From Treponema denticola ATCC 35405 (lineage in GTDB: Bacteria > Spirochaetota > Spirochaetia > Treponematales > Treponemataceae), in the NCBI RefSeq assembly GCF_000008185.1, contig NC_002967.9, forward strand, positions 1,612,001 through 1,676,000: a stretch of DNA of 64,000 nt, in the 5' to 3' direction. Below, in pieces: positions 8,041-15,579 of the stretch (its first letter is position 1; each line of letters starts with the position of its first letter). Below the pieces are notes generated by a model. The model was not told the DNA's origin. It saw nothing but the letters and a program-made list of their open reading frames with translations, and made no database searches. The translations under genes and the position numbers were made by a program.

Positions 8041-8217
8041 GGTATGGCTTTAGGCAAAGCTGGAAGTCATTATTTTGAATATGCAGAATCAGCTTTCAAA
8101 CGTGCAAAACTTGTTCCCAGAAGTATTGCTGATACTATAAAAACTTCTTATGAAGAATATAAGCAATGGTGTGAAAAAATAAAAATTTGGAGGAAAAATA
8201 AATGCCAAGGTATATAG
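8041..8217 (+). pseudogene. C-terminal fragment of a third toxin tip
   Basis: A frame of about 58 codons runs straight out of the repeat and includes EYAESAFKRAKLVPRSIAD and then YKQWCEKIKIWRKNK. It lacks any RHS core. Its final 16 bases overlap the next gene, the arrangement expected of a toxin tail and its immunity gene. Helical, basic and tryptophan-containing, it cannot be assigned to a toxin family. Confidence 0.55.
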
Positions 8218-8666
8218 ATAATTTTTTTATAATTTTGTCGTTTTTGCCTGGACTTTATTGGATCATATTATATATTCTTTTATTGTTATATGTAATTGCT
8301 TCATGGTTAGGAAGATTGAATAGAAAAATGAAAACTATTATATTTAGTAGTCTAGCAGTTGATACATGGTTTCATATTTTTAGATATACAATACTACCTT
8401 CAATAATATTAATTATTTTTACGATAATTTTAGGTAAAAGGATGTATTATGGTAATATGGATTATCGTTATGGTTCTATAAAAATTTTAATAATATTTAT
8501 TGTAGGAGTAATTTGGTTTTTAGGAGCGTGGATTATATCGAGTATACAAAAGAAACGTGCGGAAAATGGTGATTTGGGATTTGCTTATAAAATGACAGCA
8601 ATATTATCATGTATTTTATTTCCTCTAATTGCATTAATTATTGTATTTTTTTTAGTGAAACAATAA
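8202..8666 (+). CDS. Four- to five-TM membrane protein, candidate immunity protein
   Basis: A 154-residue, very hydrophobic protein with helices at about residues 7-35, 58-78, 92-113 and 128-152. A strong GGAGG at 8190-8194 sits 7 bases before the ATG at 8202, and the gene overlaps the preceding tip fragment by 16 bases. Multi-helix immunity proteins usually protect against toxins that act in or through the inner membrane. I recognise no family, and the role is inferred from the overlap. Confidence 0.65.
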   Translation: MPRYIDNFFIILSFLPGLYWIILYILLLLYVIASWLGRLNRKMKTIIFSSLAVDTWFHIFRYTILPSIILIIFTIILGKRMYYGNMDYRYGSIKILIIFIVGVIWFLGAWIISSIQKKRAENGDLGFAYKMTAILSCILFPLIALIIVFFLVKQ

Positions 8667-9000
8667 TAATGAAATTGAGGAGTAATAGGCACTAAAAAAC
8701 TATATTTTTATAGATAGTCTTGAAAATGACGTATGTAGTTTTATTTAGAAAGAGGTATTAATGGTGATTATATTAGAGGTCACCTCTAAAAACTTACTTT
8801 AAAAAAGATGAAAAATATGTTAAAAAGAAGAATGAAACAGAAAAGATTATTTGATGAAGAAGATCGTTTAAGAGTATTAAGCAAATATACCAAATCCTAT
8901 TATTGAGGCTTGGTATAATGCTAGTGAAAAAACTGAGTCGATTAATGATTATGCAGCAAATTAGATAGAGCATTATTATAAAACAGGAGAAATTGAGTAA
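8667..9000 (+). pseudogene. Degraded toxin-tip remnants
   Basis: No intact gene. A leftover ribosome-site phrase AAATTGAGGAGTAA lies at 8675-8688. Around 8799-8857 a frame reads FKKDEKYVKKKNETEKII and stops. After a frameshift, NPIIEAWYNASEKTESIND (about 8891-8947) continues through one internal stop (8962-8964) to a TAA at 8998-9000. This looks like a broken tip just upstream of the next small gene. Confidence 0.5.
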
Positions 9001-9002
9001 AA

Positions 9003-9572
9003 ATGAAGAATTTTTTTTTAATTTTGTTTTTTATTTTAATAATTATGGAAGTTAATGCAATGTTTTCTGGAATTATTTTTTGGGATATATCTATTAAAGA
9101 TTCTGATATTAAAAAATTAGATAAGAATGATATTGTTATGTGTTTAAAAGAGAAAATAAATATAATTTATGCAATAGAGGAATCAAAAATATTATCATAT
9201 TTTTATGATAAGCATTGCATAGAAGTTAATTGTGATGTTAACCTCGAAGATTTGAAAGCTAATATGAAGGGATTTAATGACTTATTATTTTCATTTGTTA
9301 TTGATGATATGATTGTTTTTACTGGTATAAATAGAATTGGAAGACCACCATTAGCTGCAAAAAATATGTATGATGATGAATTTATTAAGTTATTTGAAGT
9401 TAGATATATAAATAAATATTATTTAGTTTTTTCTAATACTCCATATTCAGTATTATATAGTATTAAAAGTGTAGCTAATTCTGATAATGGTAAAATCAAA
9501 AAAGAATATGCTATATTATATAATTTTTTTATTAAGAGAAAAAAGTTAAGAATGAATTTTTCGGAAAATTAG
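9003..9572 (+). CDS. Secreted hypothetical protein, candidate immunity protein
   Basis: A 189-residue protein beginning with a classic signal peptide (MKNFFLILFFILIIMEVNA). The mature part is rich in Ile, Asn and Lys and has no lipobox. It starts two bases after the stop of the degraded tip frame, so it is the most distal member of the toxin/immunity series. I see no family signature. GC content is among the lowest in the window, consistent with horizontally acquired cassettes. Confidence 0.65.
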   Translation: MKNFFLILFFILIIMEVNAMFSGIIFWDISIKDSDIKKLDKNDIVMCLKEKINIIYAIEESKILSYFYDKHCIEVNCDVNLEDLKANMKGFNDLLFSFVIDDMIVFTGINRIGRPPLAAKNMYDDEFIKLFEVRYINKYYLVFSNTPYSVLYSIKSVANSDNGKIKKEYAILYNFFIKRKKLRMNFSEN

Positions 9573-9630
9573 TGCTAAAGTAAAAAATTATATTATTCAA
9601 ATTTTATCTCAGAGTTTTTCTTAGGCAAAA

Positions 9631-9888
9631 CTACACCTCAACAAGTTCACGAATTGAATGCTGCCCTGTTTCCATTTGAGTTTTAGAATGTTCCAAAGCT
9701 TTTATATTTTTTTCCGAATAAAAAGAATTATCTTGAACAATTTCAAATGGGATTTTACGCTGTATTAAAGTTTGTTTTAAAAATATACGTATTGCAGTTG
9801 TCGTATCCATTCCTATTGATTCAAAAAAAGCATCCGCATCCTGTTTTAGATTTTTATCTATCCGTGTCTGTAAAACTGCTGTTTTCAT
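9631..9888 (-). CDS. RelB/DinJ-family antitoxin without a toxin
   Basis: An 85-residue protein with the RelB/DinJ signature: an N-terminal ribbon-helix-helix (LQTRIDKNLKQDADAFFESI, then MDTTTAIRIFLKQTL) and a C-terminal toxin-binding tail containing IPFEI. Such antitoxins normally precede a RelE/YafQ-type RNase toxin. Here the sequence downstream (below 9631) is the end of an opposite-strand gene with no room for a toxin, so this is a solitary antitoxin. It may neutralise toxins elsewhere or be a relic. A clear promoter lies upstream. Confidence 0.9.
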   Translation of the reverse strand: MKTAVLQTRIDKNLKQDADAFFESIGMDTTTAIRIFLKQTLIQRKIPFEIVQDNSFYSEKNIKALEHSKTQMETGQHSIRELVEV

Positions 9889-9905
9889 ATTTACCTCTTA
9901 TTAGT

Positions 9906-9934
9906 AATATACTACAAAAGCAATAAAAAAGCAA
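9906..9934 (-). promoter_or_regulatory. Promoter of the RelB/DinJ antitoxin
   Basis: Read on the minus strand: TTGCTT (9934-9929), 17 bases, TATATT (9911-9906). Roughly 27 bases across it are shared with the promoter of the methyltransferase gene at 45710 and its truncated duplicate at 41364-41392. Confidence 0.65.
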
Positions 9935-10003
9935 TACTTTTGCACAAATGCTTTTCATTAAAAAGTATAAAGAAATTTACAGTGAGAGGAATTACCCGGT
10001 ACC

Positions 10004-10032
10004 TAGACTTTTTTATGATTTTAACCTATAAT
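10004..10032 (+). promoter_or_regulatory. Promoter of lipA
   Basis: TAGACT (10004-10009), 17-base spacer, consensus TATAAT (10027-10032). Transcription should start near 10039. Confidence 0.7.
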
Positions 10033-10042
10033 CAAAAAAATT

Positions 10043-10915
10043 ATGAATTTTAAGGCTGGGTTTATGACTTGTAATCAAAGAAAACCTGATTGGTTAAAAA
10101 TAAAACTTCCTACCGGAGAACTTTCACAGGAAGTATCGAATACAATAAAAATACATAAATTAAATACTATATGTACCAGCGGCAAATGTCCCAATCAGGG
10201 AGAATGTTGGAGGTGCGGAACTGCAACATTTATGATTTGCGGAAATATCTGTACGCGTGCATGTAAATTCTGTAATGTGCCTACCGGTTGCCCATTGCCC
10301 CTAAATCCTAATGAGCCGATGGAAATAGCTCAATCGGTTGAGGCTTTAAAATTAAAACATGTAGTTTTAACCTCGGTAGATAGGGACGATATAAAAGATT
10401 TCGGTGCTTCCCACTGGGTAAAGGTTATAAGAGCCGTAAAACAAAAAACACCGAATGTTACTATGGAAGTTTTAATTCCCGATTTTCAAGGCCATGAAGA
10501 TTTGGTATCGATGATTATCGAAGCAAAACCTGAGGTAATTTCTCATAATCTTGAAACGGTACGCAGGCTTTCTCCCCATGTCAGGAGCAGGGCTACATAT
10601 GATACTTCTCTCAAAGTTTTAAAACAAATTGCAGACTCCGGCTTGGTATGCAAATCAGGTATTATGTTGGGGCTGGGGGAAACAAGGGCTGAAATTTTAG
10701 AAACCATGGACGATTTACGCAAAATAAACTGCAAAGTTATGACCATAGGCCAATACCTCAGGCCCTCTATAAAAAACATTGAGGTTAAAGAATATGTAAG
10801 GCCTGAAGTCTTTGAAGAATATAAACAAATAGGTTTGGAGAAGGGCTTTTCTTTTGTGGAAAGCGGTCCCCTTGTTCGTTCCAGTTATCATGCCGAAAAG
10901 CATGTGTTGAGCTAA
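10043..10915 (+). CDS. lipA: Lipoyl synthase
   Basis: Radical-SAM enzyme that inserts two sulfurs into octanoyl groups on lipoyl-carrier proteins such as GcvH, which is encoded at 63 kb. Both cluster motifs are present: the auxiliary CTSGKCPNQGEC (C-x4-C-x5-C) and the SAM-cluster CTRACKFC (C-x3-C-x2-C). The family C-terminal RSSYHAE motif is also there. Its 290 residues are normal for the family. The ATG at 10043 lies only about 4 bases after the predicted transcription start. The ATG at 10064 (MTCNQRKPDW) has an AAGG upstream and aligns better with the conserved RKPxWLK start, so it may be the true start. miaB follows after 2 bases, forming an operon. Confidence 0.97.
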   Translation: MNFKAGFMTCNQRKPDWLKIKLPTGELSQEVSNTIKIHKLNTICTSGKCPNQGECWRCGTATFMICGNICTRACKFCNVPTGCPLPLNPNEPMEIAQSVEALKLKHVVLTSVDRDDIKDFGASHWVKVIRAVKQKTPNVTMEVLIPDFQGHEDLVSMIIEAKPEVISHNLETVRRLSPHVRSRATYDTSLKVLKQIADSGLVCKSGIMLGLGETRAEILETMDDLRKINCKVMTIGQYLRPSIKNIEVKEYVRPEVFEEYKQIGLEKGFSFVESGPLVRSSYHAEKHVLS

Positions 10916-10917
10916 AT

Positions 10918-12273
10918 ATGACATACTTTTTTGAAACATACGGCTGTCAGATGAATCAGGCTGAATCCTCATCAATGGAACAGATTCTGCTAGAAAAGGG
11001 GTGGACGAATTCTTCCGATGCCGAACACTGCGATTTACTTATAATAAATACTTGTTCCGTACGCATAACTGCCGAAAACAGGGTTCTGGGAAGACTGGGA
11101 CATTTTTCGGGTTTGAAAAAAAAGCGTAAATTTTTTGTGCTTTTAATAGGTTGCATGGCTGAAAGGCTTTATACCGAAATACAAAAAGAATTCCCGCTCA
11201 TCGATTATGTTGTCGGAATGTTTGAACGCAATCTTCTTCCTCAAATTTTTGATGAAATTAAAGCCCGCCTTAAAAATGATAATTATATGGCGGAGTTTAC
11301 TCATGACAATATCGAAGAAAAACCCGTATCGGGTTATTATTTCGCACCTCTTTCTCATTCGCCGAAGTCCTTTCAAAGCTATGTGCCCATTATGAACGGC
11401 TGCAATAATTTTTGTACTTATTGTATTGTGCCCTATGTTCGGGGCAGGGAAGTTTCGCGTCCCGTAAATGAAATATTGCAGGAAATTACCGAGCTTTCAT
11501 CAAGGGGGGTAAGGGAAATTACCTTGCTCGGCCAAAACGTAAATTCCTATAAAGGAGAAGACGGGGAGGGGAGGCTAATCGATTTTCCAAAACTTTTAAC
11601 TCTTATAGCGAGAGAAGCGGATAAAACCGATATGATAAGATGGATACGCTTTATGTCGAGTCATCCTAAGGATATGTCCGATGCTTTAATCGACACAATC
11701 GCTGCCGAAAAAAGACTTTGCAAACTCGTTCATCTTCCGGTTCAACACGGCTCCGATACAATTTTAAAAAGAATGAACAGGGTTTACACGATTGAACATT
11801 ATAAGAACAGAATAAAACGCCTAAAAGAAACCATACCGGATATAGCCTTGAGTACCGATATTCTGATGGGCTTCCCCGGAGAAACCGAAGATGATGTAAA
11901 GGCTACATTGGATTTGATGCAGGAAATAGAATTCGATTCGGCCTTTATGTATCATTATAATCCGCGTGAAGGAACAAAGGCTTTCAATTATCCTGACAGG
12001 ATTCCTGAAGAAGTAAAAATAGAAAGATTGGGCCGTGTAATCGACTTACAGCTAAAAATTACGGCAAAAAAAATGAAGGCAAAACTCGGTAAAAAGGTAG
12101 ATATCTTGGTTGAATCCCATTCAAGAAATGAAAGGTCTGAACTTTTCGGGCACACCGAACAAGGAGAGATGACCGTAATCCAAGGCAATCCTCCCGAATC
12201 CTTAATCGGAAATTTTGCCCATGCAGAATTAAAAGAACTAAAAGGAAAAACATTTAGAGCAAATCTTAATTAG
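10918..12273 (+). CDS. miaB: tRNA-2-methylthio-N6-dimethylallyladenosine synthase
   Basis: Methylthiotransferase that adds the 2-methylthio group at A37 of tRNAs reading UNN codons. Its 451 residues show the N-terminal MTTase domain (ETYGCQMNQAES, NTCSVR and GCMAE, holding the three auxiliary-cluster cysteines), the radical-SAM motif CNNFCTYC (C-x3-C-x2-C), followed by VPYVRGREVSR, and a C-terminal TRAM domain (EGEM/GNFAHAEL region). It lies 2 bases downstream of lipA, another double Fe-S radical-SAM enzyme, and shares its promoter. Confidence 0.96.
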   Translation: MTYFFETYGCQMNQAESSSMEQILLEKGWTNSSDAEHCDLLIINTCSVRITAENRVLGRLGHFSGLKKKRKFFVLLIGCMAERLYTEIQKEFPLIDYVVGMFERNLLPQIFDEIKARLKNDNYMAEFTHDNIEEKPVSGYYFAPLSHSPKSFQSYVPIMNGCNNFCTYCIVPYVRGREVSRPVNEILQEITELSSRGVREITLLGQNVNSYKGEDGEGRLIDFPKLLTLIAREADKTDMIRWIRFMSSHPKDMSDALIDTIAAEKRLCKLVHLPVQHGSDTILKRMNRVYTIEHYKNRIKRLKETIPDIALSTDILMGFPGETEDDVKATLDLMQEIEFDSAFMYHYNPREGTKAFNYPDRIPEEVKIERLGRVIDLQLKITAKKMKAKLGKKVDILVESHSRNERSELFGHTEQGEMTVIQGNPPESLIGNFAHAELKELKGKTFRANLN

Positions 12274-12648
12274 ATAAAATCTTAACATGTATACATTTTT
12301 ATACTGAATTATTAAATATTGTAGAAATAATAATACATCTTAATAAACACAATATGTGTTGACTCGACTAAAATAGAGAATATATTTTATAAATGGATAA
12401 GTTGGGCCGTAGAGATGTCAACTTGGATTTTATTGTGAAGAATGGGTAAAAATTCCTTCTAAAAAAACTCATAAAAACCCTTTATAAAACTTCCTATAAT
12501 GTATGTTCTGTCTACTTACATGAGGTTTTAATTGGATTGGGTGGTTTTTAAAAGGTTTCATCTCCTCTTTTCTTTATCTTAAAATTTTGATATACTTTCT
12601 TTATATTTTATAAGCCCCTTTCATTAAAAGGAAAATTGGAATTTTATT
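12274..12648 (+). other. Intergenic region, 375 bp
   Basis: No gene or clear terminator seen. It is strongly AT-rich. A candidate promoter for the following lipoprotein gene is TTGATA (12587-12592), 16 bases, TATAAG (12609-12614), 35 bases before the ATG. Confidence 0.5.
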
Positions 12649-13506
12649 ATGAAGAAAAAGCTTTTATTTTTTTTGATTTTTATAAGTATACTGTTCTCAA
12701 CCTTTATTACTTCTTGCAGCAATAATAAAGAAAAAGAAATTGTTTATGAAAAAATAAAACCTAAAAGGATTATAAAAAACAATATCCTCATTGTTCTTGG
12801 AAAAGATTATTATGAGCGGAAAGATATTTTAAAATATCTTGAAAATGAATATGCTCTCGGAAGTCCCGATTCTCATGTTAGAGTTTTACCCTATTCCGAT
12901 ATGGTGAAAGCGACTAAACAGCCTCGTCTTAGAATGATTAACGAAAAGATTGAAGAACAAAAAACCACGATACTTATTTCCATAGGTATACCTGAAGGCG
13001 GAGGCCGTTATCTTATTCAGGCGGCGGAGAATAATCCTGAACTTTCAATAATAAGCCTTTTGCCCATGGACGAAATTCTCCCACTAGAAGCTGCTTCGGA
13101 TATTGTAGTTGATTTTCAAATTCCTAAAGAGATAATGAATGAGGAAAAGGATTTTTTGATAAGCGATAATGAGGTTATGCTCTTACTTGTAGCAGCTATT
13201 TTTGCCGGTGAGGATATAAATGCTCATAAAAAAAACATAAAGATTTTTCCGATTGAGGAATTTCAACAGGCTTTTTTTACGGCACAAACAATTTTGGGCA
13301 AGACGCTTTTTACTAATCATCATTATACAATTAAACCGTATACTGATTCCGATACGGGACTTCAATCCCACAGATATATTTTAATTTATAAGGATTTTGA
13401 TGAGAGTCAAGAAACGGATATTTCGGATGATAAAGAAAACTCAGGGGAAAACGAAACGGAGAATGACGGCATTATAAATCCGGATAAGCTTGAGGGAGGT
13501 GCTTAA
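12649..13506 (+). CDS. Lipoprotein of unknown function
   Basis: A 285-residue protein with a lipoprotein signal peptide: Lys-rich start, hydrophobic stretch and FITSC as spirochaete-style lipobox (Cys24). The mature part alternates strands and helices (NILIVLGKDYY, TILISIGIPEGGGRYL, LSIISLLP, AASDIVVDF), reminiscent of a periplasmic-binding-protein Rossmann lobe. The tail is acidic and low-complexity. It may be a substrate-binding-like protein but I cannot place it in a named family. It is followed after 3 bases by the phosphodiesterase gene, so the two are probably co-transcribed. Confidence 0.8.
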   Translation: MKKKLLFFLIFISILFSTFITSCSNNKEKEIVYEKIKPKRIIKNNILIVLGKDYYERKDILKYLENEYALGSPDSHVRVLPYSDMVKATKQPRLRMINEKIEEQKTTILISIGIPEGGGRYLIQAAENNPELSIISLLPMDEILPLEAASDIVVDFQIPKEIMNEEKDFLISDNEVMLLLVAAIFAGEDINAHKKNIKIFPIEEFQQAFFTAQTILGKTLFTNHHYTIKPYTDSDTGLQSHRYILIYKDFDESQETDISDDKENSGENETENDGIINPDKLEGGA

Positions 13507-13509
13507 CCG

Positions 13510-14169
13510 GTGAACTCTTTGGAGTACTTTAATAAGGGAATTTTTGCATCTCCTGAAGCTCTTGAAAAACTAAAATCTGCCGAAAAAGCACGCCTTATTT
13601 TAATTTCGGATACACACGGTAATGTAGATACTATAATTGATATTTTGGGCCGCGAGGGAAAAAAATCCGATGCCGTTTTATTTTCAGGAGACGGCCTTGC
13701 AGATTTTTTAAATTATATAACGATTTCACAATATGAAAAAGAGCTGATGGAATGTATGCCTCCTGTAGCAGCCCTTGTTATGGGAAATTGCGATTCAAAA
13801 AAATATGTTCTAAATTTAGATGCAAGAAAAACGGGAGCGGATTTCGGCTTTAAAAAAAATCCCGAACGATATTTGGAATTTTTTGAATTTCTTTTTTTAG
13901 AGACTTGCCGTAAAAAAATTCTTTTAACCCACGGGCATGAATTCTATGTAGATTTTGAATTAAACACTCTTTTAAATTTTGCACGGCAGCAAGACTGCTC
14001 GGTTGCGGTTTTCGGCCATACCCATGTACCATTAATTAAAGAAGTAAACGGAATATTTTTGATAAACCCCGGTTCGGTATCAAGACCTAGAATGGGCTCA
14101 AATAAAAGCTATGGAATTTTAACTATGAGCAAAGATGCAAAACCGTCAATGGAATTTAAAAATTTATAA
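13510..14169 (+). CDS. YfcE/MJ0936-type metallophosphoesterase
   Basis: A 219-residue calcineurin-like phosphodiesterase with all metal-binding motifs in order: SDTHGNVD, FSGDGLAD (GD motif), VMGNCDS (GNCD), LTHGHEF (GH) and FGHTHVP (GHTH), then NPGS. Family members hydrolyse phosphodiesters with two metal ions; the substrate here is unknown. It starts with GTG at 13510, 3 bases after the lipoprotein gene. Its 3' end overlaps the convergent RqcH gene by 6 bases. Confidence 0.92.
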   Translation: MNSLEYFNKGIFASPEALEKLKSAEKARLILISDTHGNVDTIIDILGREGKKSDAVLFSGDGLADFLNYITISQYEKELMECMPPVAALVMGNCDSKKYVLNLDARKTGADFGFKKNPERYLEFFEFLFLETCRKKILLTHGHEFYVDFELNTLLNFARQQDCSVAVFGHTHVPLIKEVNGIFLINPGSVSRPRMGSNKSYGILTMSKDAKPSMEFKNL

Positions 14170-15579
14170 AGCAGATATTTTTTCTTCTTCCAATTGTTTT
14201 AAGATTTTTTCATCCAGTTTTATGGAAAGATTTTTTTCATGTGTAGGAAGAACGGTTCCTTTGGGTGCGTTTTTTGCCCTGCGTAAATATTTTACCTGAG
14301 TGGTATATAGATCGGCTTGTCCGTTTTTTCTCGCCTTTGAATAAAAGACTGCGAGGTTTCCGGCCTTAATCAAAACAGGTAAGGGGATACTCTTCCCTGC
14401 CCTAGCCTTTATAAAAACATAGCCGCCTGCATAATCCCTTGTGTGAAGCCAAAGGTCTGTACCCTTAACAAAATGACGCAAAAGCTCATCATTTTCAGCT
14501 GCCGTTCGGCCTACTAAAATAGTCCAACCTTCCGAAAAGAATTTTAAACCCGGAGCACTCTTCGTATTTTTAGCTTTTTGCTGTACCGGAATTTTTTCTT
14601 TTTGAAGAATTTTTTGAATTAAATAAGGGTTTTCTTCCGTTTTAATTTTTTCTATTTTTTCTTTTAGTTTTTCTATTTCTTTTTCGGCCGATATAATATC
14701 TTCTTCCAAGGCCTCTAAACCCGAAACGGCTTTTTTATATTTTTCATAATAGAGATTCGCATTTTCTTGGGGTGTTTTTAGGGGCTCCAAAGTAATAGTT
14801 ATTTTTGCACCGTTTTTTGTGTAATCTTCAAGTTCTATAAATTTCATTCCTTTTTTTATCAGATGAAGGTTTGAAAAAAGCAAATCTCCTGCATTTTTTA
14901 AACTTTGAGCATTTAAAAATTCTTCCCTTTTTGCTTTAAGTTTTAAAAGAGCTTTTTCGATTTTTAATATTTTAGTTCCGTAAAGGTTTTCGGCCTCGTC
15001 CAGCAGGGCTTCTTTTGAAACCTTTGGAGCATTATTAATATACCATTCTTCGACAGCCTCATTAAAAGTTTTTGTTTTGTCATACTCGCGAACACAATAA
15101 TCTTGTTTTTTTATTTTTTGAGGTTCTGGAGTCAGCCAAGTTCCGCCTGATATTTCTCCCTTCTTAGGCCGGCGGTAAAAAGCGTCGATTATAAGGTTAT
15201 TTTCATCGGTTAAAACTATGTTTGCAGCCCCGCTCCACAGCCTTAAATATAAAAAAAAGTCCCCTGCTCCGCTTGCAATGTGAAGACGTATGATTCTGTC
15301 TTCGTTTAGTTGTTCCGCTTTTAGAATTTTCCCGCCCTTGATTCTGGATTTTAAAAGCTCCATAAAACGCATAGGCTTATCGAATTTAGGAATTTTTTTA
15401 CGTGTAGAATGAAGCCGGCATGCTCCGGCATCAAGAGAAATAAAAAGAGTAAGAGGTTTATCTTTGTAAAGATAAAAGACCAAGGCTGTATAAGAGGGCT
15501 GAATTATTTTTTGAATAAAAAAGCCCTCTAATTTCAGCTCTTCAAGAATTAGATCTATTTCTTTATTGTTTAAGGACAT
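14164..15579 (-). CDS. rqcH: RqcH/NFACT-family ribosome quality-control protein
   Basis: A 471-residue NFACT protein. The N-terminal NFACT-N region includes LHIASGAGDFFLYLRLWSGA and NLIIDAFYRRPKKGE. A central coiled coil (about residues 210-330, KEKIEKLK-type) is followed by the C-terminal NFACT-R domain (FFSEGWTILVGRTAAENDEL, then DLWLHTRDYAGGYVF and VKYLRRAKNAPKGTV). Bacterial RqcH binds obstructed 50S subunits and adds C-terminal alanine tails to stalled peptides; older annotation calls these fibronectin-binding proteins. At 471 residues it is shorter than the usual ~570. Its ATG overlaps the stop of the upstream TIGR03545 gene (TAATG), so translation is coupled. Confidence 0.88.
   Translation of the reverse strand: MSLNNKEIDLILEELKLEGFFIQKIIQPSYTALVFYLYKDKPLTLFISLDAGACRLHSTRKKIPKFDKPMRFMELLKSRIKGGKILKAEQLNEDRIIRLHIASGAGDFFLYLRLWSGAANIVLTDENNLIIDAFYRRPKKGEISGGTWLTPEPQKIKKQDYCVREYDKTKTFNEAVEEWYINNAPKVSKEALLDEAENLYGTKILKIEKALLKLKAKREEFLNAQSLKNAGDLLFSNLHLIKKGMKFIELEDYTKNGAKITITLEPLKTPQENANLYYEKYKKAVSGLEALEEDIISAEKEIEKLKEKIEKIKTEENPYLIQKILQKEKIPVQQKAKNTKSAPGLKFFSEGWTILVGRTAAENDELLRHFVKGTDLWLHTRDYAGGYVFIKARAGKSIPLPVLIKAGNLAVFYSKARKNGQADLYTTQVKYLRRAKNAPKGTVLPTHEKNLSIKLDEKILKQLEEEKISAL

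Noticed and set aside
10004-10043. lipA as a third leaderless mRNA
   Set aside because: The predicted start leaves a 4-base leader before 10043, but a second ATG at 10064 with AAGG upstream fits a normal leadered start, so the case is not made.
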